Under the pieces are notes generated by a model, which saw only the letters and a list, made by a program, of their open reading frames with translations, was not told the DNA's origin and did not search any database. A program made the translations under genes and the position numbers. From assembly GCA_018242605.1 (NCBI GenBank), contig JAFEBP010000019.1, forward strand, positions 1 through 32,046: DNA of 32,046 nucleotides, given 5' to 3'. This stretch comes from Planctomycetota bacterium (GTDB taxonomy: Bacteria; Planctomycetota; Phycisphaerae; Phycisphaerales; UBA1924). Below are positions 23,730 to 32,046 of the stretch, in pieces (positions within the stretch are counted from its first letter, which is position 1; each line of letters begins with the position of its first letter).

Positions 23730-24614
23730 ATGGCAAAGACCCGGCAATTGCGCGTGCGGATCAAGGCGGTAGCGAACATCCGCCGAATCACCAAGACGAT
23801 GCAGATGATCGCGAACAGCAAGTTCGCGAAGGCGCAGACGACCGCTCGCGCGACCAAGCCGTACACCGAAACGCTGTTCGAGGTGCTGTCCGAACTGGCC
23901 GCGGGGCTGGGGGACATCAGCCACCCGTTGCTCGACACGGGCAAGAAGGGCGACCGCACCGGCAAGCCCGTGACACTGGTGCTGACCGCCGATCGCGGCA
24001 TGTGCGGCGCGTACAACAGCAGCGTGCTTCGCCTGGCGATGGAGGCCTTCAAGGAGGACCCGTCGCTGAAGGCCGGTGAGATCGAGGTGGTGGGCAAGAA
24101 GGGTCAGAACTTCTTCAAGTACGCCGGGATCACTCAGAGCAAGCAGCACAACCAGTTCGGGGACAAGCCCACGTACGACAACGTGCGGGCGCTTGCCGAA
24201 GCCTACATCGAGCGGTTCCTCAAGGGTGAGATCAGCTCGGTGCGGGTGGTGTACATGAAGTTCCTTTCCGCGGGCCGGCAGGTGCCGACCGTGATGCAGC
24301 TGCTGCCGTTCCAAGCGGCGGTGGTGGAAGCCGGGAAGGGCGAGGCGAAGGCGGCCAAGGTGTACGAGTTCAGCCCCGGCGCCAAGGAACTGCTGGACGA
24401 TATTCTGCCCGCGGGAGTGAAGGCCGTTCTATTCCAGGCTTTCAACGACGCTGTGGTGAGCGAGCACGTGGCCCGCATGGTGGCCATGAAGGCCGCGACG
24501 GACAACGCCGGCAAGGCGGGCAAGCGGTACACGCTGGTGTACAACCGTGCCCGTCAGGCGCAGATCACGACGGAACTCACCGAGATCATTTCCGGCGCGG
24601 CCGCGTTGGCGTGA
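23730..24614 (+). CDS. atpG: F1 ATP synthase gamma subunit
   Basis: 294 residues. The N-terminal coiled-coil strand MAKTRQLRVRIKAVANIRRI followed by TKTMQMIANSKF, the middle LTADRGMCGAYNSSV, and the C-terminal YNRARQAQITTELTEIISGA are hallmark gamma-subunit sequences. It is the rotating shaft of F-type ATP synthase and connects the catalytic ring to the membrane motor. The ATG at 23730 has no good ribosome-binding site, so translation may be leaderless or weakly initiated. Most bacteria keep atpG between atpA and atpD; here it is alone between a dehydratase group and an M16 peptidase gene, so the operon is split. Confidence 0.95.
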   Translation: MAKTRQLRVRIKAVANIRRITKTMQMIANSKFAKAQTTARATKPYTETLFEVLSELAAGLGDISHPLLDTGKKGDRTGKPVTLVLTADRGMCGAYNSSVLRLAMEAFKEDPSLKAGEIEVVGKKGQNFFKYAGITQSKQHNQFGDKPTYDNVRALAEAYIERFLKGEISSVRVVYMKFLSAGRQVPTVMQLLPFQAAVVEAGKGEAKAAKVYEFSPGAKELLDDILPAGVKAVLFQAFNDAVVSEHVARMVAMKAATDNAGKAGKRYTLVYNRARQAQITTELTEIISGAAALA

Positions 24615-24688
24615 CCGGCGGAAGGTCTGCGTCGGTTGTCGGCACATCAGATCAGCAACCGTGTTGCGGGCTCCCGCCGCGTTGTGCA

Positions 24689-24720
24689 CGCGCCCTGGAT
24701 TTCGATCCCAATCGGGCGCG
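24689..24720. terminator. Inverted repeat between convergent atpG and M16 peptidase genes
   Basis: CGCGCCC (24689-24695) and GGGCGCG (24714-24720) form a 7-bp GC-only stem with an 18-nt loop, in the 161-bp space between two convergent stops. A second, smaller hairpin (TCGGCG and CGCCGA around 24735-24753) follows. No T run is present, so this may be a rho-assisted or bidirectional end; confidence is low. Confidence 0.35.
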
Positions 24721-24775
24721 AGACCGAGCAGATCTCGGCGGCGTGTGCGCCGATCTCACGGAAAATACCGCGTAG

Positions 24776-27661
24776 TTACTTCGCCGCCGGGTCGGGGCTT
24801 GCGACGGGGTCGGGCTTTGGCGCGGGCTCGGGCTTCAAAGTGACCCGGACCATGGCTTCGGGGTTGTAGTATTTGTTGAATGCCGACTTGATCTGCTCCC
24901 TGGTGACGGCTTCGAACGCCGCGGGGCCGGCGATCACATCATCCAGGTTGACGGCATCGTGGGTGAGCAGTTCCATGCGTCCCAGCCAGAACCCGGGCTC
25001 CTTCATCTGCTCGTCAAGGTTGTTGGCGACCTGCTTCTTGGCGATTGTGAGTTCCTCGTCGGTGGCGCCATCCCTGGCGAACTGGGCGAAAATGTCGTCG
25101 ATCAGCGCGGCGAGCCGTTCGGCCTTTTCGGGCTGGGTGGGCGACCCGGCCCGCACGAGGCCGAAGCCGGGGAACACCGAGGCGGGGTTCACCCGCGTCC
25201 CGATGGAGTACGCCAGTTGCTTCTCTTCCCGCACCTGCGCCGTCATGCGACTGGTCAGAATCTGCGCGGCCAGGCTCAGGGCTCGAACATCGGCCAGATT
25301 CGTTTCATCGGGCCCGTAGAAACCGACCAGCACGTTGGCCAGTTCGGTCTGGGTTTTCATCGTCTGCGAGATTGTGCGGGGACCCCGGGGGCGTTCGAGT
25401 TTTCGCAGGTCCGCGTAGACCTTTGGAGAAATGCGAAGGCGTGCGGGCAGCGAGCCCAGGTATTTGGCGGCCAGTTCCATGGCGCGTTCGCGGCTGATGT
25501 CACCGACGATGGCAACCTCGATGGGGCTGTCGGCGATACGGGCGTTGAGCCATTCCTGAGCGTGAGCGAGCGTGAGACGTTCAATCATCTCCTTCTCGAT
25601 GAGCGTGGCGCGGACTTCACCGTCGGGGTACACGGCCTTGGCGACCAGGGTCCCGAACTTCTGGCCCGGGTTCTTCTCGATCGCTTCCAGATTCTGGAGT
25701 TGGGCGGTCTTCCAGCGGTCGAACGCGGACTGTTCGAGGCGTGGCTGGGTGAGGAGCAGGTGAGCCAACTGCATGCCCGCTTCCAACTCGGCCGGATCGC
25801 CGGAAACGGAGAGCTGGATGGAATCCATGCCGGTGCGGCCGCCGACGCTGACCTTCTTTCCGCTCATGAGGCCGCGGATGTCGGCGGACGAGAGCGAAGC
25901 GGTGGCCGGCTGGGACCAGGCCTGGCTGGCGGCCAGGGTGACGCCGCGGGTGTCCTTGTTTTCGAGCAGTTCACCGCCGTACAAGGTGATGGCGACGGTA
26001 ACGTCATTCTTGTGATAGTCCATGAAGCGGTGATGAACGCGGACGCCGTTGTCGAGCCAGGCGCTCCAGATCCCGGTGGGCGCGTGCTCGGCGGGCTCTA
26101 CGAACTTGCCGGGAGTGGGCGGTTTCTCCATGAGTTGGGTGGCACGCGTGGCGGCGGCGTCCTTCTCGGGAGTGACTGAAAAGGCACGGCGAGCGAACTC
26201 GAGCAGTTGATCCGTGGTGGGCGCTTCGGGCAGGGCGGGCATCTGCACCATGAACATGGCTGTCGTCGGGTCGAACTCGGCGGCGAACCAGTCGCGGCAT
26301 TCGTCGGCGGTGATGTCGGGGGTGAGGGCCTTGGCGAGCTCGAAGGACTGTGCCGCGGACATGAGGGGCTCGCCGGACGCGATGTCTCCGTTGATTCGCT
26401 GTATCACGGCACGGGCGGGGAACGTGTCCTCGGTGGAGGCGCGGCGTTCCTGGGAGGCGAGCAGGTCCTTGCGGGCGGCGTCGATCTCTGCCTGGGTGAA
26501 GCCGTGCAGGCGGGCTCGCTGGACTTCGGTGCCCAGGTCGGTGATCATCTCACGCCACTTGGCGGGCTCGCCGCTGGCCTGCACCTGAGATTGCCACATC
26601 GCTCCGCTCAGATTGTTCGCGAACGCGAACGCGGCGAGGAACGAGAGCTTGCTCTTGCCCTCGCTGACCTTGTCCTGGATGCGTTTGCGGAAAGCCGTTG
26701 AAGCGAGGTTGCGGACAAACTGCTGGCGGAGTTGGGCCCGGGTGGTGACGGGCGGGTGGGCCTTTCCGATGCGGGTCATGGAAACTGTCGCGCGGGTGGT
26801 TTCAGCATCGGTGACGACGATGGCGAACGACTTCTCGTATGGCTTCACCCCGGCGTCGGCGGGCGTGGGCTTGGGGCGCGGAGCGAGATCGGAGAAGGCC
26901 GTCTTGATGGCGTTGACGACGGGATCGGGGTCCGAGTCGGCGACGACAATGACGCTCGCGTTGGAGGGGCCGTACCACTTGGTGTAGTAATCAACAAAGT
27001 CGGCGCGGGCGAGGGACTTGATACTCTCCTCGGTTCCGATGGGGATGCGTTCACCGTAGATCGAGCCGGGGGCCATGCGGGCGTAGATGTAATCCATCAT
27101 GCGCTGCTGGGAGCTCTTGCGGCTGGTCTTCTCCTCAAGAATGATCTGCCGTTCGGATTCGATCTCCTTCTCGTCCAGCAGCAGGCGGGAGTTGACATCG
27201 GCCATGAAGAGCAGTGCTTTGGCGAGCTTCTCGGGTGAGTTGTCCGGGAGGGCAAGTTGATAGGTGGTCTGATCGAAACTGGTGAATGCGTTCTGGTGGC
27301 GCCCGAAAGTGAGCCCGAGTTGCTCAAACTCCTTGACGACAGTGCCGGGAGGGAAGTGCTCGCTGCCGTTGAAGGCCATGTGCTCGAGGTAGTGGGCGAC
27401 GCCGCGCTGCTTGTCCGTCTCATTGAGCGAACCGGAGAACACGTGCATCCAGACGACGGCGCGGCCGGGCGGGTTCGCGTGCCGCATGACGTAGTACGTA
27501 AGCCCGTTGTCGAGCCTGCCCGTGACGATCCGCGGATCGGTAGGCAACGGCTGCGCAGGGGCGGCGGCGGCCGAGAGCATGACGCAACACGCCATCAGCG
27601 GGAGCAGGAATCGCCGGGCGAATCGATTGCAGCGGGTCTTGATGAGGTGGGACAGGAGCAT
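24776..27661 (-). CDS. M16 family zinc metallopeptidase (periplasmic, two-domain)
   Basis: 961 residues from the ATG at 27661 (GAGGA about 5 bp upstream; the ATG at 27730 has none). A signal peptide or anchor covers about residues 18-37 (FLLPLMACCVMLSAAAAPAQ). The inverted zinc motif is HYLEH (His90, Glu93, His94), with the distal zinc ligand Glu near 170 in ESERQIILEE. Two M16 halves follow: the active N-half and a second, inactive-type half from about residue 500 that includes the R/Y-type C-domain (KQLAYSIGTR). It degrades peptides or unfolded proteins in the periplasm. It lies 95 bp downstream of bamA on the same strand, so a role in envelope quality control is plausible. The C-terminal tail is Pro/Lys/Ala-rich. 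Confidence 0.9.
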   Translation of the reverse strand: MLLSHLIKTRCNRFARRFLLPLMACCVMLSAAAAPAQPLPTDPRIVTGRLDNGLTYYVMRHANPPGRAVVWMHVFSGSLNETDKQRGVAHYLEHMAFNGSEHFPPGTVVKEFEQLGLTFGRHQNAFTSFDQTTYQLALPDNSPEKLAKALLFMADVNSRLLLDEKEIESERQIILEEKTSRKSSQQRMMDYIYARMAPGSIYGERIPIGTEESIKSLARADFVDYYTKWYGPSNASVIVVADSDPDPVVNAIKTAFSDLAPRPKPTPADAGVKPYEKSFAIVVTDAETTRATVSMTRIGKAHPPVTTRAQLRQQFVRNLASTAFRKRIQDKVSEGKSKLSFLAAFAFANNLSGAMWQSQVQASGEPAKWREMITDLGTEVQRARLHGFTQAEIDAARKDLLASQERRASTEDTFPARAVIQRINGDIASGEPLMSAAQSFELAKALTPDITADECRDWFAAEFDPTTAMFMVQMPALPEAPTTDQLLEFARRAFSVTPEKDAAATRATQLMEKPPTPGKFVEPAEHAPTGIWSAWLDNGVRVHHRFMDYHKNDVTVAITLYGGELLENKDTRGVTLAASQAWSQPATASLSSADIRGLMSGKKVSVGGRTGMDSIQLSVSGDPAELEAGMQLAHLLLTQPRLEQSAFDRWKTAQLQNLEAIEKNPGQKFGTLVAKAVYPDGEVRATLIEKEMIERLTLAHAQEWLNARIADSPIEVAIVGDISRERAMELAAKYLGSLPARLRISPKVYADLRKLERPRGPRTISQTMKTQTELANVLVGFYGPDETNLADVRALSLAAQILTSRMTAQVREEKQLAYSIGTRVNPASVFPGFGLVRAGSPTQPEKAERLAALIDDIFAQFARDGATDEELTIAKKQVANNLDEQMKEPGFWLGRMELLTHDAVNLDDVIAGPAAFEAVTREQIKSAFNKYYNPEAMVRVTLKPEPAPKPDPVASPDPAAK

Positions 27662-27756
27662 CTTGGTCCTCGGGTGGTGCGCGTTCGCTGTGCCCAGAAG
27701 GGTATCTCGGCACAACGAACGGTTGTGCATCGTGAAGTTGAAGATCGCGGACGGGA

Positions 27757-30342
27757 TCAGTTGAAGGGCACGTCGATGCTGAAGGTGAAGAGCCGGTCCT
27801 TGTCGGTCTTCTCCTTCATGATCGGGAAGCCGAAGTCAAAGGCCAGTGGGACGGAGCTCAGCGCCTGGACATACAACCGGAAGCCGATACCGACGGAGAC
27901 GCGGTAGTGCTCGAAGCTGACGTCGGTATCGACGGTGCCGGTGTCCAGGAAGACCACGCCCGAAAGGATTTCCTCGTAGAGAGGCTGCTTGACTTCGGCG
28001 CCCGCGAAGAACATCCAGTTGCCACCGATGGGGTCATCGGTGGGATTGCCGCTTCGATCTGGGCCGACGGGCGACACGCCGCGGAACGCGAAGCCCCGGA
28101 ACCCCTGGCCGCCCATGAAGAACCGCTCGTAGAACGGCACCTCTTCGGTGTCCTGAGGGATGTACCCGGCGCGGGTGGTGAGTTGCAGGGTGGTCTTGCG
28201 GCCCAGAACGTCTTCGGCGAGCTTGGTGTAGACCGAGTACTCGGCGCGGAGGATGTTGTAGGAATAGTCGCCCACCACCTGCTCCGCGGCGAACTCGATC
28301 TTGTTGCCCTTGGACGGATTGATCACATCGTCGATGCTGCTGCGGGAGAGTGAAATGCCGGCCCCGATAATGAGGTTGGGGTCTTCGTACTTGAAGTACT
28401 CCGCGGGGGCGCTGTCGTCGATGCTGGGCAGTTTGACCTGCTCGATACGGACAGGCAGCGAGAAGTTCCAACGGGAGCCGAAGCGGCGCCCGACGCCGAA
28501 CTTGGTGCCGATGCGGTTCTCGTCGTAGTCGGTGTAGTAACGGGTGTAGTAGAAGATGTTTGCGAAGCCCGAGTAATCCGTGTCGAAGAGGTACGGGTCG
28601 GAGAGACCCATCGTGTAGTACTGACGGTCGGTGCCGGGGCTCGCGGTGATGTTGAAGGTCTGGCCGCCGCCGCGGAAGGCCTCGCTGCTGAAGAGTTCGC
28701 CGAACGTGTCGGGGAAATCGGTGATGTCGAAGTTGCGCTGCGTGATGGCGATGCTGGCGGAGAGGCCGGCGTCGGAGGAAACGGCTCCGCCGATGGAGAA
28801 CTTGCCGGTGTTGGTTTCCTCGACTTCGACAAGCACGTCCCGGAAGCCCGGGTCTTCCGGGCGTTCGGGCTGCATGGTCACCTTGACGCTGCGGGGCGCG
28901 AAGAGGTTGGTGCGTTCCAGACGCTTCTTGGTCTCCTCAACGGCGGTGGAGTCGAGGGGGCGGTCGGGCTCCACTTGTACCTGCCGCCTCAGCACATCGT
29001 CGCGGGTCAGGGTGTTGCCCTTGATCAGGACTTCACCGGTCTTGAAACGCCTGCCTTCGTCGACGACCAGGACGATGTCGACCTCCGGGGCGATCTCGCT
29101 GCGTCGCTCGCGGCGGTTCACCTGCGTGTCGACGTATCCCATCTTGCCATAGGCTTCGCGGATCGCGGTGATGGACTTGCGGAGCTTCTGGTCGCTGAAG
29201 ACGTCGCCGGGCTTGATCACCATGAGCCCGGTCAACTGTTCGATCGAGAAGACCTTCTGTCCGTCTGCGTCGGCGTAGACGACGGAAACGGATTTGAGCG
29301 TGTAGACGGGGCCTTCGTCGATCACAAAGGTGACGACCGCTTCCTTGCCGTCGGGGCTGGGGGTCACGATGCGGTCGGCGCGGGCGTCGATGTGGCCGTG
29401 ATCGCGGTAGTAACTGATGAGGGAGGAAACGTCTTCCGCGAGGATGTCGTTGTCGAGCCGGCCCCGGTCGAGCAGCCAGGCGGCCTGGGTCTTGACGACG
29501 GTGCCGAGTTCTCGGGGCGTAAAGGAGACATTTCCCTCGAAGCGGATCTCGGTGACCTTGACCTTTTCGCCTTCGCGGACTTTGAAGTAGACGTTCCCGT
29601 TCTCGCGGAGTTCCTTCTCGTCGATGGTGACGAGGCAGGAGAAATACCCCTTCTCGCGGTACGCGGCCTCGACGCGCCGGCAGGCGCGGTCGAGGCGGGT
29701 GGGGTCAACGGGCGTGCCGACCAGGATGTCGATGAACTTGCCCAGATCCTGATCGCTGAAGGCCTTGTTGCCGACAGTCTGCACGTCGCGGATGATGGGC
29801 TGGGGGTTCAGTACATAAATGAGGTCCACCGAACCGTCGGCCAGGAGCTGCACCTTGGATTCCACGCTGGCGAAGCGACCGAGGCGGTTGAGGCGGGACA
29901 TGTCCTCACTGACCAGCTTGGCGTCGAACGGTGCGCCTTCTTTGAGGCGGAGCTGGTTGCGGATGAGCTGTTCAGTGTCGGCGTCGAGAACGACCTGCTC
30001 CGCGGGCGGCGCCGGGGGTTTAGCGACCTCCGGCTTCGCGGCGTCATCCTTTTTCGGCGGCGTCTTGGTGTCCTTGGGTTTGACTTCTTTTGGCGGCGGA
30101 GGCGGCGGGGTTTCAAGCCGGATGTTGCGTACGGGGCGCCCCTCGTACGGCTCGAGTTCCTGCGGAACGGTGGTCTTGGGAGGAGGAAGGAGTTCGGGGG
30201 GCTGGGCGCCGCCCGTTTCCTTCGAAGGCTGAGCGGGTTTCGCGTCGGGTGCGTTCTGCGCGAATGACGAAGGCGCACCGATGACCAGACAGGCGCCCGC
30301 GGCGAGGACAAGGCGGAACGGAGTGGCGTTTATCGGCTGCAT
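27757..30342 (-). CDS. bamA: Outer membrane protein assembly factor BamA (Omp85)
   Basis: 861 residues. Signal peptide about 1-28 (ending SSFA-Q), then a Pro/Lys-rich linker to about residue 115, longer than usual. Five POTRA domains follow: first from LDADTEQLIRNQL, second from IIRDVQTVGNKAFSD, third from TEIRFEGNVSFTPRELG, fourth from LKSVSVVYADADG, fifth from TGEVLIKGNTLTRDD. The C-terminal ~350 residues form the beta-barrel, including the conserved loop motif FFMGGQGFRGFAFRG (the RGF element) and a terminal strand ending in Asn after VPF. It inserts beta-barrel proteins into the outer membrane, so this organism has an outer membrane with such proteins. The M16 peptidase gene follows in the same direction. 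Confidence 0.93.
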   Translation of the reverse strand: MQPINATPFRLVLAAGACLVIGAPSSFAQNAPDAKPAQPSKETGGAQPPELLPPPKTTVPQELEPYEGRPVRNIRLETPPPPPPKEVKPKDTKTPPKKDDAAKPEVAKPPAPPAEQVVLDADTEQLIRNQLRLKEGAPFDAKLVSEDMSRLNRLGRFASVESKVQLLADGSVDLIYVLNPQPIIRDVQTVGNKAFSDQDLGKFIDILVGTPVDPTRLDRACRRVEAAYREKGYFSCLVTIDEKELRENGNVYFKVREGEKVKVTEIRFEGNVSFTPRELGTVVKTQAAWLLDRGRLDNDILAEDVSSLISYYRDHGHIDARADRIVTPSPDGKEAVVTFVIDEGPVYTLKSVSVVYADADGQKVFSIEQLTGLMVIKPGDVFSDQKLRKSITAIREAYGKMGYVDTQVNRRERRSEIAPEVDIVLVVDEGRRFKTGEVLIKGNTLTRDDVLRRQVQVEPDRPLDSTAVEETKKRLERTNLFAPRSVKVTMQPERPEDPGFRDVLVEVEETNTGKFSIGGAVSSDAGLSASIAITQRNFDITDFPDTFGELFSSEAFRGGGQTFNITASPGTDRQYYTMGLSDPYLFDTDYSGFANIFYYTRYYTDYDENRIGTKFGVGRRFGSRWNFSLPVRIEQVKLPSIDDSAPAEYFKYEDPNLIIGAGISLSRSSIDDVINPSKGNKIEFAAEQVVGDYSYNILRAEYSVYTKLAEDVLGRKTTLQLTTRAGYIPQDTEEVPFYERFFMGGQGFRGFAFRGVSPVGPDRSGNPTDDPIGGNWMFFAGAEVKQPLYEEILSGVVFLDTGTVDTDVSFEHYRVSVGIGFRLYVQALSSVPLAFDFGFPIMKEKTDKDRLFTFSIDVPFN

Positions 30343-30818
30343 CGGTTAGGGCGGAGAATAACGCGCTTGAAGGCTCGGGACAATCTGTTGCAGAGCACGA
30401 TTTGGGGGCGTTACTTCGCGGCATCGAGAACGGTTCGGCGTCGGCGATTCATCACAGCGTCGGGGAGTTGGACAGCAGACAAGCCCCGAGTGCCGGAAGC
30501 GCCCCCGGTTGGAATCCGGCGGCCGGTGGGTTGGCCGTTTCGGACTCGTTTGATCGGCTTGCCGGTGGGCCGTACCGACCCCTGATGGCCTATCATTCCC
30601 GCCGGTTGGTGGCCGGCCCGTGTATGTCGCTTTCGCGGCGTGCGGATCTTTCAACCCTGTTCCGCCCGCACAACGGGCAGGGCGTGCGAAAAGGTGTGCA
30701 GAACACCACGCACAGCCCGGCGCTGATTCTGACCGCTGTCTCCACCGCCAGCAGGAATCGGGGCCAAACGCCGCGGGGCCCTTTCGGGCTTTTCGCGGCA
30801 CTCGAAGGACTAGTTTCA
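30343..30818. promoter_or_regulatory. Divergent bamA-rpsA intergenic region
   Basis: 476 bp between the bamA start and the rpsA start. It must hold promoters for both genes; I see no pair of consensus -35 and -10 boxes at good spacing, only a possible TATCAT at 30591-30596. The rpsA side is rich in inverted repeats, the clearest at 30664-30718. No protein-coding frame here is convincing. Confidence 0.5.
30664..30718 (+). promoter_or_regulatory. Structured leader element upstream of rpsA
   Basis: Two adjacent hairpins can be drawn. The first is GCCCG (30664-30668), a 5-nt loop, CGGGC (30674-30678). The second is GGGC (30680-30683) plus GTGCG (30684-30688) pairing with CGCAC (30709-30713) and GCCC (30115-relative copy at 30715-30718) with a single bulged A, and enclosing a smaller hairpin GGTGT (30693-30697) with ACACC (30703-30707). 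If the rpsA transcript begins upstream this would be an RNA structure about 100 nt before the ribosome-binding site, perhaps a site of S1 autoregulation. I do not match it to a known riboswitch. Confidence 0.45.
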
Positions 30819-32046
30819 ATGATCGATGAATCGCTGATCGCATCCCTGGGTCTTGAAGACGCCGAGGCCGAAGCCATGGTGCGCGGAGCGTACGGGAAGA
30901 CGCTCGCGGCCGCGAAGCCCGGAGAGTACATGGAGTCGTTCCTGAAGGAGCAGGTTGAAGACCTGGTTCCGGGGCGGCTCATCAAGGGCAAGGTCATTGG
31001 CTTCGCCGGTGACGATGTCGTCATCGAGGTGGGCCTGAAGTCCGAAGGCCTGATCCCCAAGGAAGAGTTCGAGGGGATGGATATCAAGGCCGGGGACGAG
31101 GTCGAGGTGCTGCTGGAGGACCTGCAGGACGATGAGGGGCTGATCCAGCTCTCCAAGCGCAAGGCCGACCGGATGCTGGCCTGGCAGCGGATCGTCGACA
31201 CTCAGAAGGAAGGCGACGTCGTCGAGGGTCTCGTCACGAAGAAGATCAAGGGCGGCCTGCTGGTAGACATCGGCGTGCCCGTCTTCCTGCCGGCGTCGCA
31301 GGTTGACGTTCGCCGTCCGGGCGAGGTGGGCGAGTTCATCGGCCGCAAGGTGCGGGCCGAGATCCTCAAGATCGACCTGGAGCGCAAGAACATCGTGATC
31401 TCTCGGCGCAAGCTGATCGAGACCGAGCGCGAGCAGGCCAAGAAGCGGCTGCTCGAGACGCTCAAGGAAGGCGACATCGTCAGCGGCACGGTCAAGAACA
31501 TCGCCGACTTCGGCGCGTTCGTGGACCTGGGCGGCATCGACGGGCTGCTGCACATCACCGACATGTCGTGGAGCCGGATCAACCACCCCAGCGAGATTCT
31601 CCGCATCGACCAGAAGGTCGAGGTCCGCGTGCTCAATATCGACCGCGAGAAGGAGAAGATCGCGCTGGGCCTCAAGCAGCGCGAGGCCAGCCCGTGGGAG
31701 GAGATCGAGAAGAAGTACCCCGTGGGCTCGCGGATCCGCGGCGCGGTGGTCAACATTATGACCTACGGCGCGTTCGTGAAGCTCGAGGACGGCATCGAGG
31801 GCCTGGTCCACATCTCCGAGATGTCCTGGACACGTCGCGTCAATCACCCCAGCGAGATGGTCACGCCGGGGCAGGAGGTCGACGTCGTTGTCCTGGAGAT
31901 CAACAAGGACAAGCAGGAAATCAGCCTGGGCATGAAGCAGACCGAGGTCAACCCTTGGGAACTGGTGGGCGAGAAGTACCCGCCGGGCACCATGATCGAG
32001 GGCAAGGTCCGCAACCTGGCCAACTACGGCGCGTTCGTCGAGATCG
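30819..32046 (+). CDS. rpsA: 30S ribosomal protein S1 (5' part, runs off the window)
   Basis: About 409 codons are visible from the ATG at 30819, preceded by GAAGGA about 9 bp upstream; no stop occurs before the window ends. After a 45-residue leader, S1 RNA-binding repeats begin at about residues 50, 129, 215 and 300, with a fifth starting near 387 and incomplete. The later repeats have the strong pattern GTVKNIADFGAFVDLGGIDG, LLHITDMSWSRINHPSE, and LGLKQREASPWE. The first two repeats are more diverged, as usual in S1, where they bind the ribosome. The protein helps load mRNA on the 30S subunit. It is transcribed away from bamA. Bacterial S1 usually has four to six repeats, so roughly one or two more may lie beyond the window. 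Confidence 0.95.
   Translation, partial: MIDESLIASLGLEDAEAEAMVRGAYGKTLAAAKPGEYMESFLKEQVEDLVPGRLIKGKVIGFAGDDVVIEVGLKSEGLIPKEEFEGMDIKAGDEVEVLLEDLQDDEGLIQLSKRKADRMLAWQRIVDTQKEGDVVEGLVTKKIKGGLLVDIGVPVFLPASQVDVRRPGEVGEFIGRKVRAEILKIDLERKNIVISRRKLIETEREQAKKRLLETLKEGDIVSGTVKNIADFGAFVDLGGIDGLLHITDMSWSRINHPSEILRIDQKVEVRVLNIDREKEKIALGLKQREASPWEEIEKKYPVGSRIRGAVVNIMTYGAFVKLEDGIEGLVHISEMSWTRRVNHPSEMVTPGQEVDVVVLEINKDKQEISLGMKQTEVNPWELVGEKYPPGTMIEGKVRNLANYGAFVEI

Noticed and set aside
24959..30267. Long plus-strand frames opposite the M16 peptidase and bamA genes
   Set aside because: The minus-strand proteins have full domain sets; the opposite frames have biased composition and no recognisable motif.
30816..31847. 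A 343-residue minus-strand open frame
   Set aside because: Antisense to rpsA, whose S1 repeats are unmistakable.

Overview
The window is GC-rich and reads as a planctomycete chromosome, most likely class Phycisphaerae. The evidence is two secreted proteins ending in GC-type dockerin domains, a planctomycete-type ECF sigma factor beside a Hanks-type kinase fragment, a DUF1580 protein, and a planctomycete-style tyrosine integrase N-terminus. The assignment rests on protein family character only; no rRNA is present.

Region 1 (about 1-8106) looks like an integrated mobile element or satellite. It holds a HARE-HTH protein cut by the window edge, two small plus-strand genes, a small membrane protein, a terminase-small-subunit-like HTH protein, a ParB-domain/DNA methyltransferase fusion, a large primase-polymerase/helicase, a DUF1580 DNA-binding protein and an unidentified 341-residue protein. 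Beyond the genes it carries three pieces of DNA architecture: (i) two inverted clusters of three 9-bp iterons flanking an AT-rich stretch just after the primase gene, an origin-like layout; (ii) repeats of TTAGGTGCGC upstream of the DUF1580 gene; (iii) the 3' half of a tRNA-Ala(UGC) gene flanked by two mirror-image arrays of a GCGCGGTG half-site, followed by a truncated integrase. Together these suggest an att region of a replicating satellite-like element.

Region 2 (about 8107-15435) is accessory chromosome: a stretch without recognisable genes, two secreted or surface proteins on the minus strand, an ECF sigma factor followed by a kinase cut off in the middle of its catalytic domain, about 800 bp without a confident gene, a SAM methyltransferase, a tiny membrane protein, and a HAF-repeat protein with a GC-type dockerin.

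Region 3 (15715-22174) is a tight plus-strand run of eight genes: PflA-like radical SAM protein, an 87-residue protein, Ycf46-type AAA ATPase, DUF1257 (Ycf35-type) protein, DUF2997 protein, a zinc-ribbon membrane protein with a signal-peptidase-like domain lacking the Ser/Lys dyad, a TPR protein, and a PilT-type ATPase. The Ycf46/DUF1257/DUF2997 set is a conserved but poorly understood module; its coupling here to a radical SAM enzyme and PilT is the most interesting functional association in the window.

Region 4 (22182-32046) is core biology: a minus-strand hydroxyacyl-ACP dehydratase/ACP/dehydratase cluster, a solitary atpG, an M16 zinc peptidase downstream of a five-POTRA BamA, and the 5' part of rpsA (ribosomal protein S1), which is preceded by a strongly structured leader.
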